Part shown: piece by piece, positions 35,851 through 48,825 of the stretch
How positions within the stretch are numbered: position 1 is the first letter of the stretch
Layout of the letters: every line of letters begins with the position of its first letter
Assembly: GCA_958496175.1 (NCBI GenBank)
Contig: OY292274.1
Coordinates: 54,384,630-54,448,629 of the forward strand
Source: Sisyra terminalis
Lineage: Eukaryota; Arthropoda; Insecta; Neuroptera; Sisyridae
DNA: 64,000 nucleotides
Direction of reading: 5' to 3'
Notes under the pieces: generated by a model
What the model saw: the letters and a program-made list of their open reading frames with translations, nothing else
Databases searched by the model: none
Told to the model about the DNA's origin: nothing
Translations under genes and position numbers: made by a program

Positions 35851-36961
35851 TACCCGACTAGAAATTGTCCCCATGTAGGGACCCAACTGGGTATTGATGG
35901 AGCAAGTCCTATTGTGTTATTCTTATTGGGATATAATCGGGTACCTGTCGGGTAAGCCCACTATTAAGATGAAAAAATTTTGGTTGGGCTTACCCAATTG
36001 GGATATAATTGGGAACTTGTTGGGAAAGAACAACGTTAAAATTAATATCTCGGTCTCGGGTTGACCCAATAGAGATATGATTGGAAACTCATCGGCATTA
36101 ATACAATTTTTTTTAAACGAATTAATAAATGTTTTCATATTTTTGTTTTGTATTTAGTTTTCATAAGTATCACTTTTATATTGTTACAATTATTTTTAAT
36201 ACTATGTTTAAAAAAATCGTTGACAAAAATTGAAAAGTATTGGTTCTATTCAAATTGTATTATATATCTACATTATATTAATATATATGGTTGATAAACT
36301 AATAGATATAAAAACATTGAGTGATCTCTTCAATGTTTTATTTTAAATAGGGTTTCTCGCTCTTTTTTTTCCTCTTTGTTTCTCTGAAATGACTATTACT
36401 TAAAATTTATGTTAAGCCATGTAGTAAAAGTGATCAAATCCTTCATTTAAAATTTTTCTTGCTGCTTTATAAATTAATATTACCATTTATAATATGAATT
36501 AAACATTCTGTTAAACCACAAATATTATTATTTTTAATTGTTTTAAGTTGTTGTTAGTTTTTTATTTACTTTTTATAATAGTGTGTATACAAAATGTCTA
36601 TTGGTGACCGTGAATACGTTAGACGTGAGCTAGGACGTTTGAGAAGCAGACGGCATCGGGAAACATTTCAGTTATAAGATGAAGATAATCAAGCTGCTAA
36701 TAATGTTCGAGACTCATCATCTAGTTCTAGTAGTACTGAAAATTGACCTGAACGGACTTATGAAAATAGACACTGTGAGAAAATAGAATCCTGTGAGGTA
36801 TACCTACAATTGGAATACTGTTGGGTTTACCCTGTTGGAACCCTATAGGACTAGTCCTGTTGGGATTCTTTTCAGTTTTGCGTTGTATCCCAATGTTGGG
36901 TTCCCAATTGGGAACCCAATCGGATCCCAACAAGTCTTTATGAGATTTTTCTAGTCGGGTA
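35851..36961. mobile_element. 1.1-kb TIR element with dense subterminal repeats
   Basis: Perfect inverted ends TACCCGACTAGAAA (35851-35864) and its complement (36948-36961), with TA at both outer edges, suggest CCCGACTAGAAA ends and a TA duplication. Both subterminal zones are packed with 'CCCAATTGGG', 'TTGGGATATAAT', 'GGGTAAGCCC' and similar short direct and inverted words (35.88-36.09 and 36.80-36.93 kb). Such subterminal arrays are typical of CACTA/EnSpm-like transposons; the family assignment is inferred, and the TA duplication also allows another superfamily. A small decayed coding piece lies at 36594-36746. Confidence 0.75.
36594..36746 (+). pseudogene. Remnant of a transposon-encoded protein N-terminus
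   Basis: ATG at 36594 opens 'MSIGDREYVRRELGRLRSRR'. It continues 'HRETFQL', a single in-frame TAA (36675-36677), then 'DEDNQAANNVRD', a run of seven Ser, 'TEN' and a stop. A basic N-terminus followed by an acidic/Ser-rich stretch with one nonsense mutation suggests the start of a transposase or accessory protein of the surrounding element, whose remainder has been lost. The family is not recognised. Confidence 0.5.
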
Positions 36962-37680
36962 GTTCACTTGATGGTAAGCGTTGAAATCCTCACATAAAAT
37001 TAGATCCATACTTATTGCATTTTGAATTTAAAATTGAAATGTTTTTCTCTGTTTCGGAAATTTAAATTTTTAATTTTTAATCGAGTAAATATTAATCCAA
37101 TAATTCAATATGTGACTTTGTATATCTATAAAACTTTTATTAGTTTTTAATTTTTGTAGAAACAGAATGAAACAATAAGTTAATTTTAATTAGGTATCTC
37201 AATTATTGTTTATTTAGTAATTTCAATATTATTTGTATTAACCTCAATTTAATATTTCAATCAATGAATGAATCGAATAAAAATCGGTTACTACGTATGT
37301 ATTTGAATTGAATAAATTTCCTCGAACAAGTGTTATAGTAGATTTCAATAAATATTAGTTTTGATGGAAAAACAATACGTGTGAAAATGTTCTTTAAAAA
37401 ACAGCGTCATTTTATCGTAAACTTTAATGTGGAAAATGTGGCTTTTTATATTAGAAATTCTAGAAGCAAAATTGTGTAATTGTTGCATACTCATGCATTT
37501 TGTTATTAAAAAATAATAATGAAATAATATATTGCATAGTTTTTTTTCGTGGAGCTTTTGTTTCTTTGAAATATTTGCATCATTTTAAAATTTTTAGTCG
37601 TGAAAAACCTTAGTATTTCACGCAAATTAGCGAAAAGCGCATGTTAATAAAATATCACCGAGAGACAACAAATAATATGA
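36962..37680. other. AT-rich non-coding DNA
   Basis: Nothing is recognised. Confidence 0.45.
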
Positions 37681-37699
37681 GATGTAGCGGCATTTATCA

Positions 37700-38130
37700 T
37701 TTGAGATGTATCTTCGGGAATGAGGGTCGGATGGAGTTGGTATAGGAATTAGGTTATGGGCATAATGGGGTAGTCGAGGGTGTCAAGTAAAAGTAGCACA
37801 GGCATCGTATCGCATGGATTCGCATGCATGCTACAGTTGGGCGTAGTCCCATCACTGTTGGTGTCGTTTGAGATTGTACAATGAACCACCAACACACATC
37901 ACATACAAGACTCCCTTTTGGTCGTATTGACTCCCTGGTGAACAATCTACTGTCTACTCTGCAGCTATCAACCAACCACCCCCAATGCCTGAATTTTAAT
38001 TCAACACATCTCACTGACTCAAACTTGTATACACATTTACGAGAGCTATACGATACGTGGCACCTACCCATCTGTACGAATATTTCGGTTCGACTTTATA
38101 TTCTAAGAAGGCCATAAAATGTTTTCACTC
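37700..38130. other. Unexplained higher-GC block with overlapping frames
   Basis: This is the longest GC-richer, non-repetitive block in the window outside the Sidestep exons and the hAT. A 105-codon minus-strand frame and a 78-codon plus-strand frame overlap; neither shows a domain or signal peptide. Tandem-like words occur (CGCATGGATTCGCATGCATG near 37.81 kb). A 5'-untranslated exon or promoter region of the minus-strand Sidestep gene is possible, but there is no direct support. Confidence 0.3.
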
Positions 38131-41100
38131 ACAAAAGGGTGGTGAGCTTAAATTTGTTTTCTTTAAAGTGAAACTATCATCCTACTTTAGAACCTAGTTG
38201 ATTTCATACAATCACCCGAAACAAAGCGGCAAATTTATTTCCAACATACGGTCCATTGTCTCTGAAATATTCAAATTAGTCCCAGCCTCACATTAAATAA
38301 ATAATCGTATTTAATAACCAAATATAATTTATTTTTCCTTATTGTACAATCAGGAGTAATTTTACAGAAATTTTTCGGCAAATGAAAATTGTAAATCAAA
38401 TTTGATTGTCCCCCGGTTAGTAATATTAAAAGGTATTTGTAGACCGTGTCTCGCCTATAAATTGCAGATGTAGATCTTTATTATTTCGGGGGCTAAAATC
38501 GAGCTACCTTTCATTGAATAATGTTGAGGCCTCCGGATTGAATAGAAATGAAACGTTGTAAATTGGAATTTGCGTTCACTTATACTCCACGAGAAACAAC
38601 ATATAGAATACTTATAAGTATGCCAGTTTGTAAACATGTATTGTTTTCTTAAAAGCGTATGGAAATTGGATCGCACGAAAGAATGGAAAATAATAACTCT
38701 ACACTGAATATTTTTAACACTAAATCGCTACTTTTTGCTGCCACTAACGAGAATTCCCATTCTTTGGTTTGTAACAGAGCGAAAGATGGTCGATAAATGG
38801 GATAAGACGTGTTGTACATACTCACACGTTGCTTCTGTAAAGTAGGTGATTCTACCCTTAAACTGACCCCATTCTCTCACAACTGCATAATGTAATTCAC
38901 TTCATTTTAAAGGTTAAACGAATTTGAAAAGTTCTCTGAAACCTCTTGAATTTTTTTTTTGCTTTGAATAAACTATAAGAACTAGAAATTTAATTAGCTC
39001 TTGAAAAAAACTACATTGAAAAATAAGGCACTGAATCTCTACTTTTGCAAGAAAAAGTATCATTCAGAGATATTTCTAATGTTGAAATATAATTAAGCAA
39101 ATAAATCTAATTAATGATATCCAACTTATTCAAGTATTTCGCGGAAAAGCATCAATATGAAATTGAATAAAAATTTAAAATACATCAAAAATAATAAACG
39201 TATATAACCACAACAATAAACTATTTCAGATAACAAAAGTTTTTTTTTTTTTTGAAATGTCGAACGATATCCTGCATTCTACTATAGAAGATATTGAAAC
39301 CTTAATACAGGAAATTGTAAAGGCCATGAAAAAATTGTTTTGTTCCGTCTTCTTTCTACAATGATGATTAAATTTGTTTCCTTGTCTTCAATGTGGGTAA
39401 AATATTTTATTTTTATTGAATATTTTACAGAGAGGAAAAATATATATCTCTTACCTCTATCCTTAGTATATAATATTAAGAAAAGAAACTGATGCAGAGT
39501 TTACATATCCTCCTGGTGTTTGGGTATATTTTTAGCTAAACCTGACGCTTGATGAAGGAATTTTAAATCTAGAGATAATTTAATAAAAAGAACTGAATTA
39601 GTCCTGAGATGGCACATCAGTTATTAGTAGATTGTGATTACAAAAATATAATATAATTTTAAACACGATTTTTGCTGTAAATGTCAAATGTAATATATAA
39701 TGGTATAAATATGTGCCAATATTATTGGCAAATGTATGTAGGGCGGCAAAGACAGAAAATGAAGAATGTAAACGCATAATATGAAATAGTTATGAATTAA
39801 CTGTTTATCAATACAACTTGGGTCACTTGTTCGAAGAATACTTATCGAAAACATTTATCAAAGAGAAATGGATTGAAGTAAAAAATTATGCTGTAAAGTT
39901 ATGAATAAACAATCAATTGCATATACGTTTACAATTTGCCTATATAGTCAATTGTGTGTTCCTACAAAATGTAGATAGCGACATAGTAAAAATTAAATTA
40001 TTACAATGGTAATTGTATGTTTTTAAAACCCGTTTATATCTTTATATAGCTTTTTTAAATTCCAAATTATTACTTATCGTTTATATAAAATAATTGCTAT
40101 CTTGGTTTATTTTCAAACTTCTAAGCCCAATCATTATAGCATTTAGGAGAGAGGAGAGCGATCTTTTCCAAATTAACTAGAAACTTTTCCATCTGGAACC
40201 ATTAAGTTTAGAGAATCCTATACAGTTTTCTTAAAACAATATAGCCAGAATAGTGATTTTTTTTATGAATGGTTCAAGTGAATTGTAGTGAAGGATTAAA
40301 GTGATTAAAAAAAATATGCAAACCAAAAGGATTATATTAATACCAAGATAATCTAAAATACCCAACAGTAACATTATAGATAACAATAGTTTTTTGAACT
40401 AGTGATAAAATTATTAACCAAAAAAGTACCTATCAATGATGTACATACTTATACAATCAACCAATTAAATTTTTAAATTAAGCTAGCCAAGTAAGTACTA
40501 CTTACTTAACATCATTAAATCATTAAATATGCATTGACAAAGAGCTTAGGAACAAACGCAAAATTAAAAATTTAAATATTTCAAAGTTTGCTTTTTGTAA
40601 ATTTGATTTCAATCACGTGTCAAAAATGTCCGCTTTTATAAAACAGAGAAAAAAAAAATAAAAAATAAATGTTATAGCTATAAAAAACATATATAAAGAA
40701 GAATGAAATTGAACAGACTGAATAACAAGTGGTTGATTATTTTTACTATTCAAAAGTCACCTACTTTATACATTAACAAAGAATATGAAATTAAAATTTA
40801 ATATTTCATGACGCTAGTTACTTTAGATATGTGAAATGAAATATTTTATTTAACGGCTGACATTTAGCATACGATTATAGCATTTTATAACAAAACAAGC
40901 ACTTGTCAGAAATGTGTAAAACAAAACAGGTAACTACTAACACAAATACAACTCACAGAGATTAATTTTTTCCACATTTTTGAATTTGAAAAAAACATAT
41001 GAATAAAAATTATAAGCGTTATTTTAAATGTTTCTGTTGTAATTGAAAACTGTAAAAGTCCAATGTTTTAATTAGGTAAAGTCAATGCAATAGCTTGTGA

Positions 41101-44100
41101 AGTACCAAACGATATTAATATAAACAGCATAATTGTAACGTTTTTCATTCGAATGCTTAAAGCTAAATGCTTACTCCAAAGACTTTATATAATTAAATTT
41201 CCATTAAATATGTTTTACTTGATAACGTAGGCTTTAAACATTTTCTAAGGTAAAATATTCATTGTTGAAGATTATATGTTTTTAAACCTTAATTATTTCA
41301 AAATTTAAAATACACATATGATTTTTAAATTGCTTAATATAATAATTATCAACAACCCAAATTTTATACGTTTTTTTTTCTTCAATAATTAGTTTACGTA
41401 TATTAGAAATGTTAAAATGTTCCAAATCAAAATCTCAGTTCTACTATAGTATTTGAATTCATTTTTAAACCCTAAATGTATAGTTGATTTTATAAATAAT
41501 GATTTAAGGTCTACTCTATAAATAATATCGTAATCACAGATCAATTTATTTAGTCTAGTTTTTTTTTCCATGTAAAAACTTGATTTCAAAAATTACATTC
41601 AATACTTAGGATGAATATTAGGAGGAGCGAAAAGAAATTTTGTTTACAAAACTTTAGTCATTTAATTGCCTTTTATTTGCTTATAAATTTTTTCAAAGTG
41701 ATAATAAAGACATTTTATGATTAACGAGAATAATTGACTAATTGACTTTTAAAAAGTTACCAAATATTTTGTATTCCGAAATTTATATTTAAATGCTAAG
41801 ACCAAAAATCCGAAAGAATAGAAATTATGTATTGTATGCTCTTTGAGTTGCACAGGATAGCAACACAAAAAACATTTCAATGTTTATCTAAGTGCATTAT
41901 ATGTTCATTAATACCAAATAAGTTTAAGCTTAAACTCGATAGTTTTCGATTCTCCAACTGGTACCAACGAAGAATGACAAAAAATTTAACCAATAAAATA
42001 TTACGGGAAGAAATAGTGCCAAATGTATGCCAGAAAGTCGAAGAACTCTCAAATAATCATATTGAATTTTGATCGACCAACCAAATACCCAAAAGTATCC
42101 AAGAACCTGAAAAGAAAAGTCCTGGAAAAACTAATGAATTGAGGGGGGGTGATATTACCGTACCCTCTATAATCGTCCAATGTTATTCTATCGTATATCT
42201 ATTTATTTAAATCGTACAACATTTACTAAATGTTAAAAATATTGAAAACTTAAGCAATGTTCAAAACGTAATTTTTTGATATTTTTTTTTTTTGTAATCA
42301 ATTGATTTATTCTAATTTGGCACTAAAAACTTGCACACTAGAAGTTTAAATGGGGACAGTATTTACAACTATTGAGGCATATTATGTCATTGTTTTAAAA
42401 TCAAAAGTTGTAAAAAATTTTGGGTTTTAATTGTGTATTAAAAAACGTAATTTATTTCTGGTCCCTCTAATAAAAGACTAAACTTTCAATATAGGATGAT
42501 GTAAATGCTTTTCAGAGTTACTTCAGTATATAAAGCGATATAAGATAAACACTTTGTAAATCTATCGTAACACTTAAACAAGCCAAAAGATTTGATAAAT
42601 TGGTTTTTGAGTAATCAAAACTTGTTCTACTTAAAATGTCTGGAAAAATATTAATTTTCCTATATAAGTAAATCTATGTTACTCAATTTATCCTATGAGA
42701 GTGGAATCTGCAATTCTTTTAGAAGAAAGTTTCGATTTCAATCGTAAATAAAACAGAAGCTGAAATTTGATTTCAGCTGAAAAAAAACATTTTTTTTCCA
42801 GTAGCCATCTAAAACTACTCAACCTTGACCTTATACTAAAAAAGCTCCATCATTGCCGATACTTAAATTCTTTATACCTATTATGTTCCTGTTGCATTCA
42901 TTCTTTTTATCCGAAAATATTTTATTTATTATATTGGTAAAACTGTATCCACATTTTTTAAATTTCGATTTTATAAGGAATCAAATTTTACACGCTCATT
43001 TTCTAAGTGTTTCCAGCAATAATGAACTATGAGCTTGATAATTAAATTTAAAATTAATATTTCCATGTAGGTACTATAAAAGTTAAATTAACAATTTCAA
43101 AGAATAATGAGGTCAACATTCGTAGCTGAAGCTTAAAAACAGCGACCGGAAATTAAAACTTCTAAAGTAAATATTTCAACAAAATTAAATGAGTAAATAG
43201 GAAACTTTTTTCATTTAAGATAATCATATTTTAATTATTAACTTTCAAATAAAATTGGATTTCGGAATTTACGTTAGTTTTATATTTTAATAGTTATAAT
43301 ACTGTGCTATTAAGGACAGCATTTTTATTAAGATAAATTTAATAAATACCAATTAGTACTTAAATTTGTGAAAAAATTATAAGTTTTATATTTTAAATTA
43401 TTTTTTTTCTCTTAAACCGTAAAAACTCTTTGATAGTCATAACTTAATCCAATTAGGAAGGTTTAAGTTACAAGAAGGTTCGTTATTAAAATTTTATGAG
43501 GGTAATAAATCTAATTAATTTCAAATATCTATTTAATTTAATAGAACCTAGACATCATAGCCAAAATGAACTTAAGAACTTGTTTATTATTTCTCATTGA
43601 TTAAATTTACCATCCAAGTTGTAATTACCTCATTATTACATAATGTTGTGCAAATGCTAAATATGAAACTTTCATATTATACCTAATAATGTTGCATGTT
43701 TAGGATCCGTTGATAGGAGGAAATATAATACACATTTTCCCAATTTATTGGAATCACCCTTCAAACTGTATACAGTGTAGTATGGTATGTAAAGCTTTAT
43801 CCTCGAGTTTTTATTTTTCAGGAAAATCATCCATGTACAATTTGTTCGTTTTTTTTTTCTAACCAGAGATGAATGCGCGGTGTTATTTAGTATTTTAGAT
43901 TGAAGCGTGAGATAGGGAAATATAACAGTGCATTTTTATGACCGTACAAAAAATAGTTGAGGTTTTCGTGCACCAATCTTTCTATTGTTTTTTGCAAATT
44001 TGAATTCCAGAAACAACAGTTTTTCTCCGTTATTGCCGTTTCCTCATCCGGAACCTAGTGAAGCAAACTGCAATTTAATTCACAACGTGAGAATTATGTG

Positions 44101-45882
44101 CTTGGATGTATTTATTTACGGTGACATCAAATTTATTGCAAACTAACTATATTTCTTTTAAAAAGAAACTTATTTTAGTTTGTTTTAAAGTAATTAAAAG
44201 TGATGTAGAAACTTATTTTTTCTTCACTGAGAATAACTCCAGGCAGATTAATAATCAAATATGAACTATTTGAAATGCTTAGATGCTTCAGCTTTGGTTA
44301 TTATCGACTTCATAAAAGTAGCTATGTAACTACTTAAATTGGAGGAAATTTCAAAACTAAAGAAAAAGATATGTTTCTACTTTATTTAACTGAAATATCA
44401 TCATCACTAGCTTTATTAAATGGTTGCAGAAGCAATGTGAAAACTAGCAATAAAAATTGTTTAGCATGTAAGAATTTTTTTGTAACTATTATAACATCAA
44501 TTTAAAATTTGGAAAAAATAGTTTGTGCTTCATACTTTAAAACAAAGCTTCGCGGTAATTAAACAAGGCTCTCCATTGTTATTTTAAAAAAAAAAAAACT
44601 TTTCAATCAATAGACTAGAACTTTTATAAAAGCTAACCATTTTTCTTTTTTGTTTCAGTTGTTTGAGGGGGAAATACGAGTAAAGTTATTTGTAGTTTTA
44701 TTTTCTGTATTGAAAATGATTTATTTAATTATTTTAAGCAGCAGAAGTTTCTGTCAGAAAAACAGTAAAGCAAAAAATATATGCTTTTTAAATATAACAT
44801 TGTTAAGTTTAGCATTGTCGCCAATCATGGCTTCGAAATTAACTATCATTTTTTAGATGTAAAGTTTAATTTGTTGTGGATTTTGGCGTATTAAAAAGAA
44901 AAAGAAAACAAATATTAATGTTTGAAATATATTTAAAACCGAGAAGCATTTTTGTATATTTTAAAAATTAATGTTCATTAATATTCAAAATCGCAAATCT
45001 CCCAAAGTTTTTCGCCAATCGCTTTAAAATTTTTACAAATCATTGTATTCAGATAGGTGTATTTTTTTGCTTAAATAAAGAGACTCAATAGAGTTTTACA
45101 TTAACAGGCATAGCAAAGGAAGGATTGTTGTGGATTTTTTATCGTTATGATTGCACTATAATCATTATTTTCAGATATAACACAATTTATCTTAACTTAA
45201 TTGAAATCTTTAGAACTTGTTGGTAAAAAGTACAGCAAGAGATCCTGCGGGTTGCTAAGACAAGCGTTTTAATGCTTCACGAACATATTTTTATTTAATT
45301 TTTTTGAATTTAAAATCATACGGAAATATCAAAGAAAACTAAAATAGACCATATTTTATTTTTTGACACCTACCGGGTTTTGCAATTGGAAGAGTAAAAC
45401 CTACAATTAAAATGATGATAGTCACTATGATTTTTCAATTCCAGCGAATTAAAAATGTCCAAAACAAAGTTTCGAATTACCGAACATATAAATGCAAAGA
45501 AAAATTTATATAGAGGAAATGACTAAGATTAGTATGCATAGCATTTACTGGAAATGATAAAAAGAATAAGATTTTTTTATAATAAGTGTTTCAAGTAAGC
45601 TTACCTTCTGTATTCAATTTTATAAGTATCTTTTATAAACCTTAATATTTTTTTATTATATTTCAAGGAGTCCTATTATATTTTACTCAAAAATGATCGC
45701 AATGCTTAAGCTGTTATACTTGAATGTTCATCAATTATTCCCTCAAAGAAAGAAAAATATTTTAGCTCAATTTTTATATGGTATTTTAAATCTTCTAAAT
45801 ATGGTATCTTCAAATTTTATTTTATGTAATAAACTCTAATTTTTTGTATGTATTGAAGCGCTTATTTAGCAATATGATAGTC
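38131..45882. other. Long AT-rich non-coding region
   Basis: Apart from homopolymer and short AT-repeat stretches, nothing was recognised in about 7.7 kb. Small frames (for example 41.83-42.07 and 44.65-44.86 kb) have no domains. A G-rich run sits at 42.14 kb. Confidence 0.45.
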
Positions 45883-46199
45883 CAAGGGTGGGCAAGTGGT
45901 TCATCGTGGATAAGTCGATAGTCGATCGTAGGCATTTTCAAATCATGTAATTGAAAACAAAATTTTTTAATTACTTACAATTTAGCAGACATTAAAACTT
46001 GAATTTAAAGTAAAACATGCATCTATTCTACAACGGATATTACCGATTCTCAAATAGTGCTTCTAATACTGTCTTCTACCTATTTTCTCTTTAAATTTGA
46101 ATTTTTTTACATTAACCCATTTTTCGAAGTCAATCGTGTACAAATAAAAAACTATTGTCGATCAAACCAATATAAAGTTTGCCCCTTCGGCCCCCTGTG
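45883..46199. mobile_element. Short hAT-like MITE
   Basis: The left end CAAGGGTGGGCAAGTGG and the inward-read right end CACAGGGGGCCGAAGGGGCAAA are diverged inverted hAT-style ends. The element is about 317 bp. Inner words 'TCGATAGTCGATC' (left) and 'ATTGTCGATC' (right) add weak symmetry. Flanks share only TAGT, so the 8-bp duplication is not confirmed. There is no coding content. Confidence 0.5.
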
Positions 46200-48329
46200 C
46201 TAGTTTTATGAATTTACCTAAAAATCAAAATTTGCTTTTTATATCAAAAAGAATTTTAAATGGATACTTAAATCTATAAGCAAAATATGATTAAAAAAAT
46301 GTCAAAATTTTGCTTATGGAAAAATATAAAAATAAAATATTTTAATCCTTTTAAAACTTTATCTAAAAAGCAAATAATTTTCTCGTATTCGGTTTTTATT
46401 TTTATATACTGTCCTATCTTTACCTTCATATTTGGAAAGTTAGAAATTAAAATTATTTTTTGACGAAAGATTTGAACAAAAAGCTATAAAAAGATATTCC
46501 TAATTTGTTTTTTATGGTGTTAGTAATAAATGTAATATGTTTTTTAAGTATAGACGAAAAAAAGGCTAGTTTATTTATTAGCTATGTATGATGCTGAATT
46601 TTTTCCTGTTGATTCATCATATATTAGTCTATTCGATTTGATTTCAATTCAACACACGTCCGTTGTGACACCGATTTTCGAAGCCTAATTCATTATGCTG
46701 GTTGAGTCACTGATGATCGAATTCCTGTGGGCAACCGAACCATGGGGAATTGCGTCGTTTATCACATCGGACTAATAATAAAGTTCTTGAACGAATACTT
46801 TTTTTTCCACTTTGTAAACTCTGAAGAAATATTGACAAAGCTTTTTAAAGAAAGTATCATTTACTGATTCTCATGCTGCTGACAAATGTGATTTGGGTCA
46901 AAACTATAATTTGTTTATCTCAAACGATTTAAGGCGAATTACGTTGTCGTCCCGGCAAATGTATTAGGAAATTATCAAATTGGATGATTATTATGCAGGG
47001 TTCTTTAATGGCTTTAATATTCAGAAAGCAAATGAATCGAGAAAGAGGCGCAGTTTTAGTAGGACAATTGTAAAATAATTCTCAGTGGCACATTTCCAAG
47101 TGGCTCGTTAGGATCTTGACGTGACTACATCTTCAGTTATATTACGAGCACGCCTTCACCACTTTACTAGCCACAGGGTATAAAATGGAATACACAGTTT
47201 GTACCTAAAATTGTTCCCATACATCCTAATATCCTCTCGGAGACATTTACGTTTGTCTAACCCAAGCATTATGTTCTACACCTTAATTTCAATCTTGACA
47301 TTGCTGTTTAGAATCTAATAGCCGAAATAATACACGAAAAATGCCATCTAACCCTTCACTTCTAATTAGATTAAGCACAAAATCCTTATAAGATTAACCA
47401 ATATTCAAATTGAATTCAAAAGTTCTTCTTACATTTCAATTTCATTTATTTAAGCATTTTGTGTTATTTTTGAAAATTGAATTTGTTGTAATTTAATAAA
47501 GATTTGGTCAATTTCACAATTTCATCTTATTCTTATCAGAAAGGATATTTATCCGACAGCAATAATATTTTTTCAACGTACATGGGTTACATTGGTGCAA
47601 TTGAAAAGAGGAGTAACACGAGTTAATAAAAAGAACAAGTCTCGTTAAAACTTTTCACCCAAACAGTAAAGTTGACTGAAATTGTTTCATTCCATCTACT
47701 ATTTTTGTAAATTCTATCCATTCACGGAATATACACGAATGAGAAAAAGAATAAAGTTTTTAGGACGAATGAAGTAAAAGAAACACTTACAGCGCGGAGA
47801 TCTTGAAAAGTGTGCGACGAGATATCGGTGACACCTTGACAACTATTGGAAAAAGGTTTTTCAAGTAAGTTTATCTAATCCAATGTAGCAGAATACTTTA
47901 TCAATGTCTTAATAGGAATTGAAATGGAATTGGCAATCAGGACAGTAATTAAAAAAAAAAAAGAAAGTAAAAATGAAATTAGTTTTCAAGAACCACTTGA
48001 ACGTAAAATGCGCTATTGGAATACTAAATGCAATTAACAGGGTCATTCTTTAACTTTTAAAAACAATTTGTTTTCCGCGTAAAGATTCCTTTTTTCAGAA
48101 AACATTCATCCTTTCCACTAAATAACTTCGCAGTAACTTTATATTATACGCACTATTTTTCCACTTTTAAATTTAATATTTTTTTATTCCATAAAAAATT
48201 GTATCATTGCACCAGAGTGCATTATTAGTTCAAGAAGAGGTACTGTAATACAAAACACAAAAAGTGTTTATTTTCAAGTAAAATTGATTTGTAAAGGATA
48301 TATCAGAATGTGGTAGATCAAAAAAGATT
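46200..48329. other. Non-coding DNA
   Basis: The 46.6-46.8 and 47.0-47.3 kb stretches have more balanced composition than the surroundings, but no frame, RNA or repeat end could be identified. Confidence 0.4.
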
Positions 48330-48516
48330 TTGAGAAATTTTCACACCCACCTAACCCCTTAAATTGCGTCAAAATTATAAAAATCAGCTTATAACTTAAT
48401 TTGTAAATCAATTTTACTTTCCATTCTTTCAGGTCTAAATCGATGTATTATGTAAAAGATATATCAGGATATGGTAAACAAAACAAATTAGCAGTGTTTT
48501 ATTTTATTTATTCCAT

Positions 48517-48556
48517 ATGCAACGTTTCATTAGTGTGACTCCAACTTCATCAGGCA
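48517..48556 (-). repeat. Hammerhead-like hairpin motif, copy 8
   Basis: CTGATGA (complement of 48547-48553), A, a stem GTT-gg-AGT / ACTAAT with a CAC loop, then GAAAC (complement of 48524-48528) and GTTGC on the minus strand. The box CTGATGA is the consensus hammerhead one. Confidence 0.45.
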
Positions 48557-48599
48557 ACTTGTAAATATTAGATGAAAACACCTAGTCTAATATTTACAA

Positions 48600-48640
48600 G
48601 TTGCCTGATGAAGTTGGAATCACACTAATGTTGCATTTGG
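48600..48640 (+). repeat. Hammerhead-like hairpin motif, copy 9 (decayed)
   Basis: This is the inverted partner of the previous copy. CTGATGA (48605-48611) and the stem region are kept, but the GAAAC after the stem is reduced to G, so it could not form the core. Confidence 0.4.
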
Positions 48641-48825
48641 AATAAATAAAATAAAACACTGATAATTTGTTTGGTCTACCACATCCTGATATATCTTTTA
48701 CATAATACATCGATTTATACCTGAAAGAATGGATAGTAAAATTGATTTACAAATTACTTTATAAGCTGATTTTTATATTTTTGACGCAATTTAAGGGGCT
48801 AGGCGGATTTGAAAATTTTTCTAAA

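Larger units (their letters stand above)
48330..48825. mobile_element. Palindromic element with hammerhead-like motifs
   Basis: The inverted arms 48330-48568 and 48585-48825 share 'ATACATCGATTTA', 'TGTTTTATTTTATTTATTCC' and 'GACGCAATTTAAGGGG', around a loop of only about 16 bp. A hammerhead-like motif is in each arm: minus strand 48553-48524 complete, plus strand 48605-48635 with GAAAC eroded. The arm-end phrase 'CCCACCTAACCC' (48.35 kb) recurs at 49.45 kb, so the palindrome may be one part of a larger repeat running to about 49.5 kb. Confidence 0.75.
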
